The notes under the pieces were generated by a model, which did no database searches, was not told the origin of the DNA, and worked only from the letters and a program-made list of their open reading frames with translations. A stretch of DNA of 64,000 nucleotides from Cryphonectria parasitica EP155 (Eukaryota > Ascomycota > Sordariomycetes > Diaporthales > Cryphonectriaceae). Each line of letters starts with the position of its first letter. Within the stretch, counting starts at the first letter, position 1. The translations under genes were made by a program, and so were the position numbers. Location: assembly GCF_011745365.1 (NCBI RefSeq), contig NW_024468909.1, positions 7,316,001 to 7,380,000 of the forward strand. Reading direction: 5' to 3'. This document shows, one piece after another, positions 1 through 11,089 of this stretch.

Positions 1-2
1 TT

Positions 3-311
3 CTCAAGCTTCAGTCTAAATTAAGCAAAGCAACAGCTTGTTTGGTGCATTTGCGAAAACAGAAACGTTTCCTGCATAATTGTAGCGCGAAGATGGTTAG
101 TCAGGATCTACATTCTCTGAATGAGCTGGAGGAGAAGAAGCGTTGGGAGGAGGATGCTTGGCATGCTGCTAAATCTGAAGCTGTAATTGAAGCTTAGTCT
201 TAGGGTATTCTTAATGTAGTGGATTGGAATAACGTTTTAGGTAGGATTGCAGCATCTGATTTCTGTTCTGAAGCTTCTAGATCTCGGTTCGGGGCGGAGC
301 GATCGTCTTAG
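3..311 (+). pseudogene. Antisense cassette ORF of A1, version 1 (C-terminal part)
   Basis: One frame runs from position 3 to a TAG at 309-311, opposite in direction to A1 gag-pol. It encodes a basic, probably helical segment with LRKQKRFL near residues 18-25, then a Glu/Ala-rich acidic stretch (NELEEKKRWEEDAW) and a tail SRFGAERSS. Two internal TAG codons look like mutated CAG or TGG. It occupies the same place and strand as 26981-27559 (A4) and 42787-43410 (A6), but the sequence is very different while the layout (basic helix, acidic region, C-terminal tail) is shared. The N-terminal half is outside the window. Function unknown; similar Cys-rich/coiled-coil ORFs are often predicted near fungal retroelements. 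Confidence 0.6.
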
Positions 312-319
312 ATGCTAGC

Positions 320-3300
320 TTTCCTTTTCCAATATTCTGCTACCTTTTCCTGAGCATTTTTAATGTTTTTCTGCAGTTCTCAAGAATTTTTGCTTGCTGA
401 GTAATCCTTCTATTTAATAAGATATTCTCTCATATTATCTATGCTTCTGTACTTGAAGATCTTCTCCATTTTGTATTCTAGTTTATTGTTTTCTACTTTC
501 GCTGTTTTATTCATTAGTATTTCCTATATTGCTAATTCCAGCAGTGAAATATAAAAAACTGGATATATTCTTATTCTATAAGATAATGCTAATTTGTAAT
601 TAACTAAGAAAATCTATTGCAAGATTTTGAATAGTTCTAACTTCTTGTAATCAAGTTTGTTGCTAGGTTTAGTTATTTTGATATTTTTTTGAAATAGGTA
701 AATCTTATCTTTCTTCTATAGGATTAGTTCCTTAATTCTCTTGGAGTTTGCATATTGCATTATTCATTCTTAGATGAATTGTAATTCTGATTAGAGTTCC
801 TTCTGAACTTTCTTGATCTTCTTAACTCTTTTATCTATAGCTTCTGTATTTGCTTCTTGCAATGCCTTGTAATAAGCTGTTGAGTTGTATTTGTAAAATA
901 TAAAGAATAATAATTTCTTTATTATACTTATATCTATATTATTATAAGCGAATTATGCAAGAAGCAATAGATCAATTTAATTATTCTATTCCTAGTTGAT
1001 ATAATGTTAAAAATACTGTTTAATAATCTAATTCATTCTTTTTATCTATTCATCTGTTTGCAGATGGAATGCTGTAAACATTCTGTAGTATATTTCGAGC
1101 TGTTTTATAAGTAAAGTTTAAAACTTTGAATTGAACTTTCTATTTCTATTGGAGATTACTTCTTCTGATGTATTATAATTAGCAATAATCATTCTGAGGA
1201 ATGTATATGCAAGTTCTTCTGCTATACTGCTTTCCTTATAGAAGAGAAAGTAAGCATACTTGCTCAGTTTGCAAACTATTATCAGAATGCTATTATACTG
1301 CATTTTGATTAAGAATTCTCATAAGAGAAATAGCTTGATAATAAAATCTAAGCTAATGGATTGCTAAATAGCCATAAGTACTAATAAGAATTGTAGCAAT
1401 TTATAAAACTTATATCTTTCTGCTTTATTCTTCTTGCAGCTATTGCATTATTATAAAATGCTTTCAATTCTTTTCCTAAAATCTAATAAATTCCAGTATC
1501 TTTTAATATATTCATAAATTGCTCTAACTTCCTAATATCTATATACTGATACACTATATATATTCTTAATATAATTATCTTATTTATCTGAAATCATTGA
1601 TTCTAAATCTTTTTCTGAAAATTCAATTCTGAAAGCAGCATTTAGTTTTCTATACATATTAACAAGATTTCCCAACTCATCTTGAGCAAAGATGTTCTAT
1701 ATATTTGAGAAATCTATATCTCGATAGTCTAATCTTCTGCTAAAAGCATCTGCTTATTCATTCTCTAAGCTTTTGCAGTGCACAATTTTGAAGTTGAACT
1801 GTAAGAGAAATTCTGCTTATCTAACTTATTGCTTATTCAAAATCTTAATTATTATGAATATAATCAGATTCTTATAATCTGAGTAAACTATAATTGAGTA
1901 TTATATATTAATGAAATAGTATTGCTATTTCTTAAAAGCTTTCATTATTGCTATAAGTTTCTAATTAGGAATTCTATAGTTGATTTCTAAGCTATTCAAC
2001 TTCTTTAAGAAGTTGCTTACAATTCTTAAACATTCTTAGTTATCTTACTGATTAAGTTATTCTCTGAGTATATATTCTGATATATCAGTCTCAACTTCAA
2101 AAGGTTTATAGAGATCTGCTTTATACAGAATTAGCTCTAAGATAATATGCTTGATAATCTTATTAAAAGCTTCTTATACTTTGAAGATTCATTCGAAAAG
2201 CTGCTTCTTTTTGATAAGATTTATAAGAGAATATGCAATTTAGCTGTAGTTCTTAATGAACTGCTTATAAAAGTTGATATATTTGAGAAAAAACTTAATA
2301 TCTCTAATATTCCTAGAAACTAGCTAATTCCTAACAGCTTCTATCTTATCTTTCTGTAGCTTAATGCATTCTAGCTTGATTATAAATCCAAGATAGTTAA
2401 TCTTTTGTATATAAAAGTAACTCTTTGCGGATTTTACAAGGAGTTTTGCATCTTGAAGCATTTGCAATACTGTTTCCATATATTCCTTATATTCTTTAAA
2501 TATTCGAGAGTAAATAAGAATATTATTAAGATAAGCAATGATAAACTAATTCAGATGCTTATATAGAATATAATTAATCATTTCCTGAAATAAAGCTAAA
2601 GCATTCGTTAAACTAAAGAGTATAACTAAATATTCGTAGTATCTATAATATATTCTGAAAGCAGTTTTTTATTCTTCTTCTTTCTTTATTCTAATCAGAT
2701 TATAAGCTTCTTTCAGATCTAGAACTATAAATCACTGTATTTCTTGCAATCTATCTTGTAATTCCTTAATAAATAGCAATGAATATCAGTTTTTAATTAT
2801 AATATCATTGAATTGCTTATAATTAATGCATAGTCTAAGCTTGCTATTCTTTTTGAATACAAATAGAATGAGATATTCTGCTAGTAATTGCAATGATTAT
2901 ATATATTCTTTCTTAAGATTCTTATCGAGATACTCTCTAAGTATTTCTAGCTATATCTTATCTAGTTTGTAAATAGAGAAGAATTTGAGCTGTTTCCCTT
3001 TTTATAGCAGAATCTTGTAATTGTATAAGCTGTATTCTAGCAATCCTGTATTCAATTCTTTCTGGAATAGTTTCTTGAACTTATAATATTCTTGTAGTAT
3101 GTTTGCAAGTATTAGTTCTGATCTCTATGCTGTTTCTGCTATCTGAAGGAATAGTAAGTACTGTTGAGCATGCTTCTTTTCTGAGAGCCTTGAGCGTCCG
3201 CTCCGGGCTGAACTAAGCGCTCGAGAGCCTGGTTTCGAGGTTTTTCCCATATAGTTCCACAATTCACATTCTGAAGCTTTTCCTTATCGCTTCAGAGCAA

Positions 3301-3990
3301 ACCAACTTGCTGAGAGTCTTGCTTCTATTGTTTTGCTAATCTGTTAGCATCCTAGCACTGTTTGAATTCGCTTGTTACTAGATTCTTCTTCTTGAACTGC
3401 CAGCCCTACTAGTTTGAAAGTATGTATGAAGTTGTATAAAGCTTTTTTTCCTGAGTATTCTTCAATTACTGGCTTCGATCCTGCGCTGTTGATTATAATT
3501 ATCTCTCTGGGTACAGCTTGTTTCTATGAGATCTAGCTAGTAGTTTAATCGATTCGAGAATTGTATTCCTTAAGCTATAGAAGCTCTATAATTAGCTCAT
3601 ATTATACTGTATTCATAATATCAAAGGAAGCTCTGATTATATATTTTTGGATTAAGATAAATAGATAATTAGTTTTCTTATTGATTATTTCTTGGTTATA
3701 TGCAATAGATTGTTCTTCTATAATGCTGAGAGTATATAAGTATCTCTTTCATCTTTATTATAGTTGTGCTTGATTGATAATATATAAGAATATAAAGTTT
3801 CTTTAAGTATTACTATTCAATAGTATACTATATTTATATTCTTAAATATATATATTAAACTTAATATAAGCATAATCTGTTCTGAAAGCTTTATATAAGA
3901 ACTGTTCTAATCTAATCATCTGCAGTTCCTTTATAAGCAATTCTATTCTTTTGAGTTTATTAAAAACTACTTATTCTTCTAAGCTTGCTT
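320..3990 (-). pseudogene. pol of A1 (protease-RT-RNase H-integrase-chromodomain)
   Basis: Read on the minus strand. The retropepsin motif region is at about 3805-3835 (LLNS where family A has LLDS). RT is at about 2500-3180, with the catalytic box at about 2510-2560 read as YLNN instead of YxDD. RNase H is about 1740-2450. Integrase spans about 600-1690; an open stretch at 1118-1303 carries the second catalytic region as ISNRNRKF, where A2 and A6 have ISNRDRKF. The chromodomain is about 390-560. Many stops and Asp-to-Asn changes mean no active product. It would have been the polyprotein for reverse transcription and chromatin-targeted integration. Confidence 0.8.
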
Positions 3991-4704
3991 TACTGCTTCT
4001 TAAGCAAGCTTCTTAGCTTACTTTTGCTTATATTATTATTATTCCTAGTCTTTCTTCTATTAATACTAGTTGCAGATCTTATTATTAATATGAATTATAT
4101 AGAGCATTGTTTTGCATTGCTACTATTCTATTTTCTTGTTTATATATTGCATAGAACAATTGTTTAGTAGTTCAATATATACATTATAATACTATCTATT
4201 AAGAATCTTTCTAAAGCAAAGTTTCTATTCTTTAACAGCTTAAAGGATTTATTCTGATTCTCTAATGGAAAACCATTTATATTGCATCTTATCTGAGAAA
4301 TGTATTCTGCAGCTATAATAGATGCAGGAGATCCATGCTAGTTTGTGATATAGATTGTGAAGTAAGCTGATCCAAGAATCTTTATCTCCTCATGCCTTAA
4401 TGTTCTGCAAGGGAATGCAGATAAAGAGCTTTTCCAGCTTCATTCTGTAAATGAGATATTCAATCCATATTGTTTTCTTATTTTACTTAATGCTGAAAGG
4501 AAACCTTCCTATAAGTTTCTTGAATTCATTGTTCATAAGAGATTTGAATGAACTGTTGAATTGCTCATTCTAGCTTAATCTTTCTATTGCTTAAGAAGCG
4601 TTTTCAGTATCATTTAGATATTTATACTAATAACCAAGAGAGTATCATTTCTTATTCATATTCCTAGTTATAATGCTTAGTATAAGTAATGAAGAATGTT
4701 GAAG
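3817..4704 (-). pseudogene. gag of A1, C-terminal part
   Basis: Continuation of A1 gag, collinear with A6 gag around 38490-39343 and ending at the A2 insertion. It includes the Lys/Ala/Gln-rich segment near the gag-pol junction, whose opposite strand gives a deceptive hydrophobic frame at 3985-4167. Gag would form the virus-like particle. Stops are frequent. The other half lies at 24511-25831. Confidence 0.65.
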
Positions 4705-4709
4705 AGTAT

Positions 4710-5174
4710 TGTTATAACTCATTCAACATGCAGGTCACCCGCTAGAACACCCGGAACAACTGTCCGAAAAGACAGAGAAGGATTCAACATCTCAAGAACT
4801 AAGGCTTATATAAGCAAGAGTTAGGGTTACAGGATCAGGATGGATCAGTGGCTGATCCATGGTAATCCGGATCAGTTGAATCACTCAGATGATCCAAGGG
4901 ATCCAATAATCAATAATACTAATAGAACTGAAGAAGCTGAATATATAAGAATATGTTTATTCTCATTAGATAAATCTTGTATATAGCTCTTCAGTTATTA
5001 ATCTAAATATTCAGTTTTATATACTAAGTAGTTTCAAAGGCAGTAAATACTTGTATTGCTTATTAGAACTTATATAGTTCTGTATTCAAGAACTTAATAC
5101 TTCAATACTGCTCTTATTAGCATAAATCTCTTTGTATACTTAGGAATCTTTGAATTGCTGCAGTGCTTATTACA
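4710..5174 (+). repeat. 5' LTR of A2 (U3 version gamma)
   Basis: Begins TGTTATAACTCATTCAAC and ends GCAGTGCTTATTACA, so TG...CA ends. U3 has several GGATCA/TGATCC words between about 4840 and 4910 and a TATATAAG core-promoter box at about 4943-4950. The sequence right after the LTR (TTTTGATAAC...) is not an obvious tRNA primer site. Confidence 0.93.
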
Positions 5175-5233
5175 TTTTGATAACTTTTATTCAAGAATAG
5201 TTTAGTATTATCTCTTGAGCAATATAGAATATA

Positions 5234-7141
5234 ATAGCTTCTCTAGAAATCTCTTCGTTCTTATGTGCTCTTACTCAGAAAGAACTGGTTAATTAGATAT
5301 ATTAGCTTATTTAGCGTATTCAGAATCTGCACGAACAATAGCAGGCTTAGAGCGCTACTATTGCTAACTAGCAAGCCTAGCTAGCTTAATAAGCTCAGCA
5401 AGCGCAGTTTACTTCTGCAGTTACCAGCAGTGCTGAGAAGGCGTATAAGATGAACAAGCTTGCTATATACAATGATAACCAGAAAATGCTATATGGATTT
5501 CTCATCTACTGCAGAGCATATTTCTTGCATTATATAATCCAGTTCACTATAGAGTCTGAGAAGATTATTCTTGCAGAAACTTATTTCGAGAAAGATGCTC
5601 TCATCTAATACAAATCTTCTCTGCACAACTACTTAGAACATCAGAGCAATTCTGATATACGTATCTAGAGTATCAAGAATATATTCGATTTCTTTAAGAA
5701 CTTCGAAAAAGCTTTTAAAGAGATCTTTAATAATTCCAATAAAGAATATATTATAGCTTAGCAGCTTATGAATCTTAAGCAGATCAAATTAGCTTCTGCT
5801 TATATAATTAGATTTAAATAACTCTTAATATAATTTTTGTAGGAAGATAAGAATCTTATAGAGTATTATTATAAGAGATTCAAGAATGATATTAAAGATG
5901 AAATCTTCAAGCAGAATTAGCTAAAGAACTTTACAATATTCTTCAATCAAGCTATCTATATTAACAACTATCTGTATAAACAATGAATAAAGAAGTTTAA
6001 GAAGAAAGAAAGCTAAACTTAGAGATTTCCAGCTAATATAAGCAAGAAACTTCAAAATAAGAATAGCAATTAATATAGCAGTATAGCTTAGAATAGCATT
6101 ATATATACTGATTCCATAGAACTCGATGCAGCTAATAAGCAGTATAGCAAGAGGAATAGCATTACTTGCTATAATTGCAATAAATAAGAATATATTATAT
6201 GCAATTGCTATTAACTTCAGAAGAATAAATAGCAATTAGTTCAGAAAGGATGTTAGATAAATATTGCTTAGCAACAGAAATCCAATCAACTGAGCAGAAA
6301 TACTCCTTCGAAGCAAGTATTGAATTCTATTAATTACGAAAGTCTCAGCTGAATATTCTGCTATAATAATAACTGCTTAATACACTTTTCGAATAAGAAA
6401 AGTTTAGAATGATTCTCTTAGAAGCCTTAGCGCTGCAAATAAATAGCAATAGCAGAGCGAGAGTGCATGCTTAGCATTCCTACAAGTAATAACTCGAATT
6501 GCTCTAATATTGTAGAATAGAGTATTCAAACATTAAAAGAAGAGCTTAGCAATAATATCTTTCAATATTCTTTATCGTTTATATTAAGCATTATAATTAG
6601 GAATATGAATAAGAGATGATATCTTCTTAGCTACTGATATGAATATCTAAGCAATATAAAAAATACTTCTCAAGCAATAAAAGAATCAAGCTAGAGCAAA
6701 CAATTTAGCAGCTTGCAAAAGCTTTTTGCAAATAACATGCTTAATAAGCTTAAAGAAAGATTTCTCTTCAGTATTGAGTGAAACAAGGAAGCAATATGGA
6801 TTGAATATCTCGTTTATGAAATAGAACTAGAGAAGCTCTTCATCTGCATTTCCTTATAGAATATCAAGATATAAGAAGATAAGAACTCTCGGATCAGCTT
6901 ATTTCACAATCTATACTACGAACTAGCTTGGATCTCTTATATCTATTATAGCTGCAGAATATATTTCTCAGACAAGATGCAATATGAATGGTTCTCCGTT
7001 AGAGAACTAGGATAAATCCCTTAAGCTGTTAAAAAATAGAAACTTCGCTTTAGAAAGGTTTTCAATAAATAGCACTACAATGCATACATCAGACTATCAG
7101 ATAACTGCTCCATGCAATGCATAAATAAGAAAATAAAATGG
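5234..7141 (+). pseudogene. gag of A2, N-terminal part
   Basis: Degenerate Gag frame starting at the codon that corresponds to the A6 gag start, here ATA (probable G-to-A change of ATG). A Gln/Ala-rich segment at about 5340-5430 is followed by the capsid-like region and the CCHC zinc-knuckle region near 6165-6205 (CYNCNK core). It is cut at 7141 by element B and resumes at 19467. Mutated Gln and Trp codons give many stops. Product: structural nucleocapsid polyprotein. Confidence 0.7.
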
Positions 7142-7466
7142 TGTTGTGGTGGCCAGGGTGGTAGTCCGTGGGACATGGAGTACAGTGGGTCAAGGGTCCT
7201 CATACATATAAAGAATACCACTCACTTTTCAAATTCTTTAGCTATAAGCAACAATGAAGCATCCTTTCTCTTCTTTTCAATTTTTGAACCCTTTGAACAG
7301 ATCTAAGACAGGTTTTTCACCCTATTCTTATGCCCGTATGGCCTTAGTTTGCTGTCCTCATCTGCATAGGCACGCTTGGGTTGCACGAGCCCTTGCTCAT
7401 TGCTTCAGCAGCTGTTTGTCCCTTTTTTTTTTCTTTCGAGAGCGACGGCGCCCTAGTTCTGGTTCA
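7142..7466 (+). repeat. 5' LTR of element B
   Basis: 325 bp, starting TGTTGTGGTGGCCAGG and ending CTGGTTCA. Matches 19138-19462 with only a few differences, mostly transitions. Contains a C/T-rich tract with a poly-T run near 7420-7435. Confidence 0.93.
7207..7213 (+). promoter_or_regulatory. Putative TATA box in element B LTR
   Basis: TATAAAG, 65 bp into the LTR and retained in the other LTR at the same offset. Position fits a U3 core promoter. No transcript evidence. Confidence 0.4.
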
Positions 7467-7467
7467 A

Positions 7468-7479
7468 TGGTGCGGTGAG
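7468..7479 (+). other. Putative primer-binding site of element B
   Basis: TGGTGCGGTGAG lies one base after the 5' LTR. A site beginning TGG fits pairing with the CCA end of a tRNA, which here would end CTCACCGCACCA. The tRNA was not identified. Confidence 0.5.
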
Positions 7480-7644
7480 TGTGGACTTAGCTGTTCAGGC
7501 TGGTAGCTCAGGGCTGTTTGCGTTATAGTTCGTGAGGATCAGTAAGAGCAGCAAGTTTACTCTATGAACGGGCGCATTCTTTTTTTCTCTGCTGAGCTCT
7601 TTTATTTCCTTTATCTATCACGCTTATACAACAGGCTGTGCATT

Positions 7645-10600
7645 ATGTCTGAACTCTGGGTTATGCCTGAGACCTCTTGTAGAGAGGAGATGGATGGATA
7701 AAGAAGGAGTAGTATGAGTTCTGATTGTGAGCTGGTAAACGATGCATTGAGCCTGCAGGCCAATATTACGAAGAAACGAATTCCTTTTTCCAACATTTCC
7801 CATATTAATCAATAATCCTATACAGAAGCTGATACAGCTCAGATCTGTACAGACTGTAGCGGAAAGTTTAATCATATTGGATATAAGTTTATAATTAAAT
7901 TATAGAGTGGGATACTTTTGATAAATAATACTCTGCAGAGAAAAGTAGTATAATTAATAAGATCTGTGCTTCTTGCAATGATCTGATCAGTATGCTCTAT
8001 CTGAATACATCTGGCTATATTAATCCTTTAAATCAAAAGCTTGCTAATTGCATTATTCCAAAAGCGAAGAATATAGAGAAGTGAAGATAAGAAACTGTTA
8101 GTGCATATAAGAAATAGAAGTTGAGAATTATAACAACATCATCCAATATTAAACTTTAATCAACGCCTTACATCTGATCAGAAATGCTTCCATTAGTTAG
8201 CAGAATTATTAATAAAGAAAATCTTAGTATAGTATAAAATAGCTAATTCAATCTCTTATTGTTTATCACAAGATAGATCTTATGCATACTCCACTTACAG
8301 ACTGAATCTCCCTCAAGCATCTGAACTCCCTCGATCTCCATAGTATTGTTTTCTGCAGAATACGGAAGGCATTCCAGCTGTAGCGCTCTCAACTCAAGGA
8401 CTTCGAACTAGGAAGGCAAAGAAACATCAGAGAAAGCAACAACTAAGAGGGAAGATAGCTTCCACATCTGAGAGCTCTTTCAATCAGATATCCAGTTCGG
8501 CTAACTACTTAGCTAATAACTACTATAGTTAGAACTTCAGATTCCCCTTCCACAGTAAGCTTGCTAGTAGTGGATTAACATTATTTGCTTGTATAGAAGT
8601 TTCCTTATAGCTGAAGCAATTCGATTAATAGCATCAGATCAAAGAGATTAATGATATTCAAGTACTCAACTTCATAAAAGGCTTCTATACAGATACAATC
8701 ATTGCTAGAGAAATGAAGAGATTCATTACAAGCGCTAAAACTTGGAATGAATAGAAGAAGCAACTATTGATTGCTTATTACCCTTGGAACTATCTTTAGA
8801 TGTATATTTCTAAGTAGAAGCGCTTGAATATTATCAACAACTGTTTTATTACTGATGCTGCTAGCTTCTGATTGTTCATTGTAGACTATAATAACGCTCT
8901 TACTCGTCTTAAGATTAGAGATAATCAATCTGTAGCAGAAGCATAGATAAAGCTCTCTTTGATCTGAATCAAGCGCTTCCAAGCTGATTATGGTATTACT
9001 GCTGAAAGCATTAGCAACAAGAAGTAGCTTTATCTTATGGAAAAGCTGTTAGAGGTTCATTGTAAAGCATTTCAGGAGGAGACTCAAGATCAACTTGCTT
9101 CCAGTGCTACCAATCTTTAACTTTATCAACAAGCTCAATTCCAAGATTCTTCTATGCCTTTACCTCAGCTAGTTCTTAACCAGATACAGCTTGTTCCTGT
9201 TTTACATTCGATGCATAGTGCTTTTAGTTAATTAATAAACTCATTGGAATAAGCAGTAGAGCTATCGTACTATTAACTGCTTTAATAATTAACTTGTAAT
9301 TAGCAAGCTTAGCTTAAACTAATTAAGTAGATCTTGAAAGCTGAATCTGCTTAGAAGAGCAACTAAGAATATAATCAGTTAGCTTTAATGATGAAGCAAT
9401 TCTGCATTAATCAAATTGCAATAGCAAAATCCTTAAAGCTGCAGACTAATGCTCTTAAACAGATATGGAATATCTTGTATAATCAAATCAAAGCTCTACA
9501 GGAGATCTTATAACTGATTAAGCATTCCCAAACTGTTTCTGCAAGAAATCCTTCCCAGAGAAATGCAAATTCCTTGCAGATAAGTATTATTTATATAAGT
9601 CTGAAGAATAAGAGGAAGCAGTATTCTAAAGCATAGCAAGCAAAGATTAATGAAATTCTAAAGAAGAATGAAACTCTGTGCAGGTACTATAGCTGTGAAT
9701 CGAAGTTCTATGAAGCTCATAAATGCATGAAACTCCATACTATTATGAACTGTAGCATTTGCTATGCTTTAGTATTAGCAAAGCTAGAGTAGCATCTTGG
9801 TAATCGCTTAGAATTTCTGAATTCTAAGTCAAAACTAGTATTATATAGCCAGATTATATCCGCTTGAGATAATTCCAAAAGCAGTATAATCCGTTTAATT
9901 CTCGGTTTCTGTAAGAATTAGCAGCTGAAGGATGTTGAGAATTCTTGAATCTCTTGATATATTAGCTTGGTTTAAAAGGATGAGAAATAGCATGGAAATC
10001 CTGAGATAGCTAAGAATAAGATACTATGAGAAGAGACTAACTTTGTTCTTAGATGCAATAATCAGTATAGAATCAACAACATTGAAATCCTTAGCAATGC
10101 TGGTAAGATTCAAGTAAGAAAGTTATATCTTACTTCAGCCTAAGCTGAACTGTATCTATCAAAGCTTCTCAGTATTAATGCTATGAATATTAAGCCTGTT
10201 CAAGCTCAGATAAATGCGGATAAAGCAAAGAAGCGCTGTATTAAGAAGGCTGAGTATAATGATGATAAGATTGAAAGAAATGCAAGTGTAAGAACTATTG
10301 AAGTTTCTATACATTTCGGGAATATTGGATTAGAGAAATCTAATAAGCAATTCAATAGTCTGAATAGAGAGCTAATAGTTCAAGCTATTAGTAACAAGCT
10401 TCTGAATTAGTTTCTAAACTACTCATTGAAAGTTTTAAGCAAGGAGATAATAGTTATATTACTAGAATGGGAAGCTTGTCTGATTTACAGTCTTTAAGAA
10501 GTTAGCTCTGAAGCTTGAAAAGTTATTAATCTCGATAATCAAATCAGCTTAGATCTGCATAAGATAGATACTGCTAGATTAGCTAATTCATTATAGCATA

Positions 10601-11076
10601 AACTCGGAATCTTGATGCTTTCCCAGCTTAAAGAGCTTATTAATAGTTAGATTATCAATACTTGGAATATTACTGAATATCTTTCGAAACTAGCTTAACT
10701 ATCCGCAGTTCAAGCTTTGTTTCTTATTGCTGAATCTAGCTATGTTAAGCTTATTGTTAATATGATTCGAGCTTTCAACAAATCCTTATTTCCTCTTATA
10801 ACAGCTTCTATGATTGCTTTTAGCAGCATCCGAGATAGGAGTATTGCTTCAGTAGCATACATCTTTCTGCAGCTGAGAGGTAAAGAGAATGAATCTATAC
10901 AAGCAATGCTGAATATAAGTACTGAAATAAGCTTAGTAGCTTTCTCTCTGTATTCAAGTATGCGCTTGTTTTATATGCTAACATCGAATATTATCTTATA
11001 TATATATAATGAATTAGATATAGTGCTTGTTGAAGTTCTTGAAACTGATATTTTCTGTAGCAGCTTTTCTAAATAG
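7645..11076 (+). pseudogene. gag-protease frame of element B
   Basis: A single phase runs from ATG 7645 to 11076, interrupted only by point stops (TAG/TAA/TGA at former Gln or Trp codons). The N-terminus begins MSELWVMPETS. The middle (about 8620-9100) resembles a Gag capsid segment (NFIKGFYTDTIIAREMKRF). A Cys/His cluster at about 9675-9790 (LCRYYSCESKFYEAHKC, then NCSICYAL) looks like a zinc-binding nucleocapsid region. At 10909-10938 MLNISTEISLV corresponds to the Asp-Thr/Ser-Gly active-site strand of a retropepsin-like protease, with Asp now Asn. Pol follows in the -1 phase. Capsid boundaries are uncertain. Confidence 0.68.
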
Positions 11077-11089
11077 ATAATATTCTATA

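Larger units (their letters stand above)
1..4704 (-). mobile_element. Family A chromovirus copy A1, 3' portion (interrupted)
   Basis: Reverse-oriented Ty3/gypsy element. Read on the minus strand it runs from gag at about 4700 through protease, RT, RNase H, integrase and chromodomain to the 3' cassette, which leaves the window at position 1. Its upstream part (gag N-terminus and 5' LTR) is at 24506-26348, displaced by insertion of A2. The break is bounded by the 5-bp duplication AGTAT at 4705-4709 and 24506-24510. The 3' LTR must lie left of the window. The sequence is heavily mutated with stops throughout. Assignment rests on collinearity with the complete copy A6. Confidence 0.88.

Noticed and set aside
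4800..4840. Telomere repeat (GAGTTAGGGTTACAGG) in the family A LTR
   Set aside because: Single TTAGGG word, no array; part of U3.
5921..6235. Hydrophobic minus-strand ORF resembling a membrane protein, recurring at 24851-25036, 29837-30043, 31665-31928 and 37817-38131
   Set aside because: It is always the reverse strand of the Lys/Asn-rich zinc-knuckle part of family A gag; poly-Leu/Ile arises from AT-rich antisense. It recurs only because gag recurs.
10717..11076. 119-codon ORF as a separate membrane protein
   Set aside because: Same phase as element B gag, and contains the protease active-site strand; it is the protease part of the gag frame.
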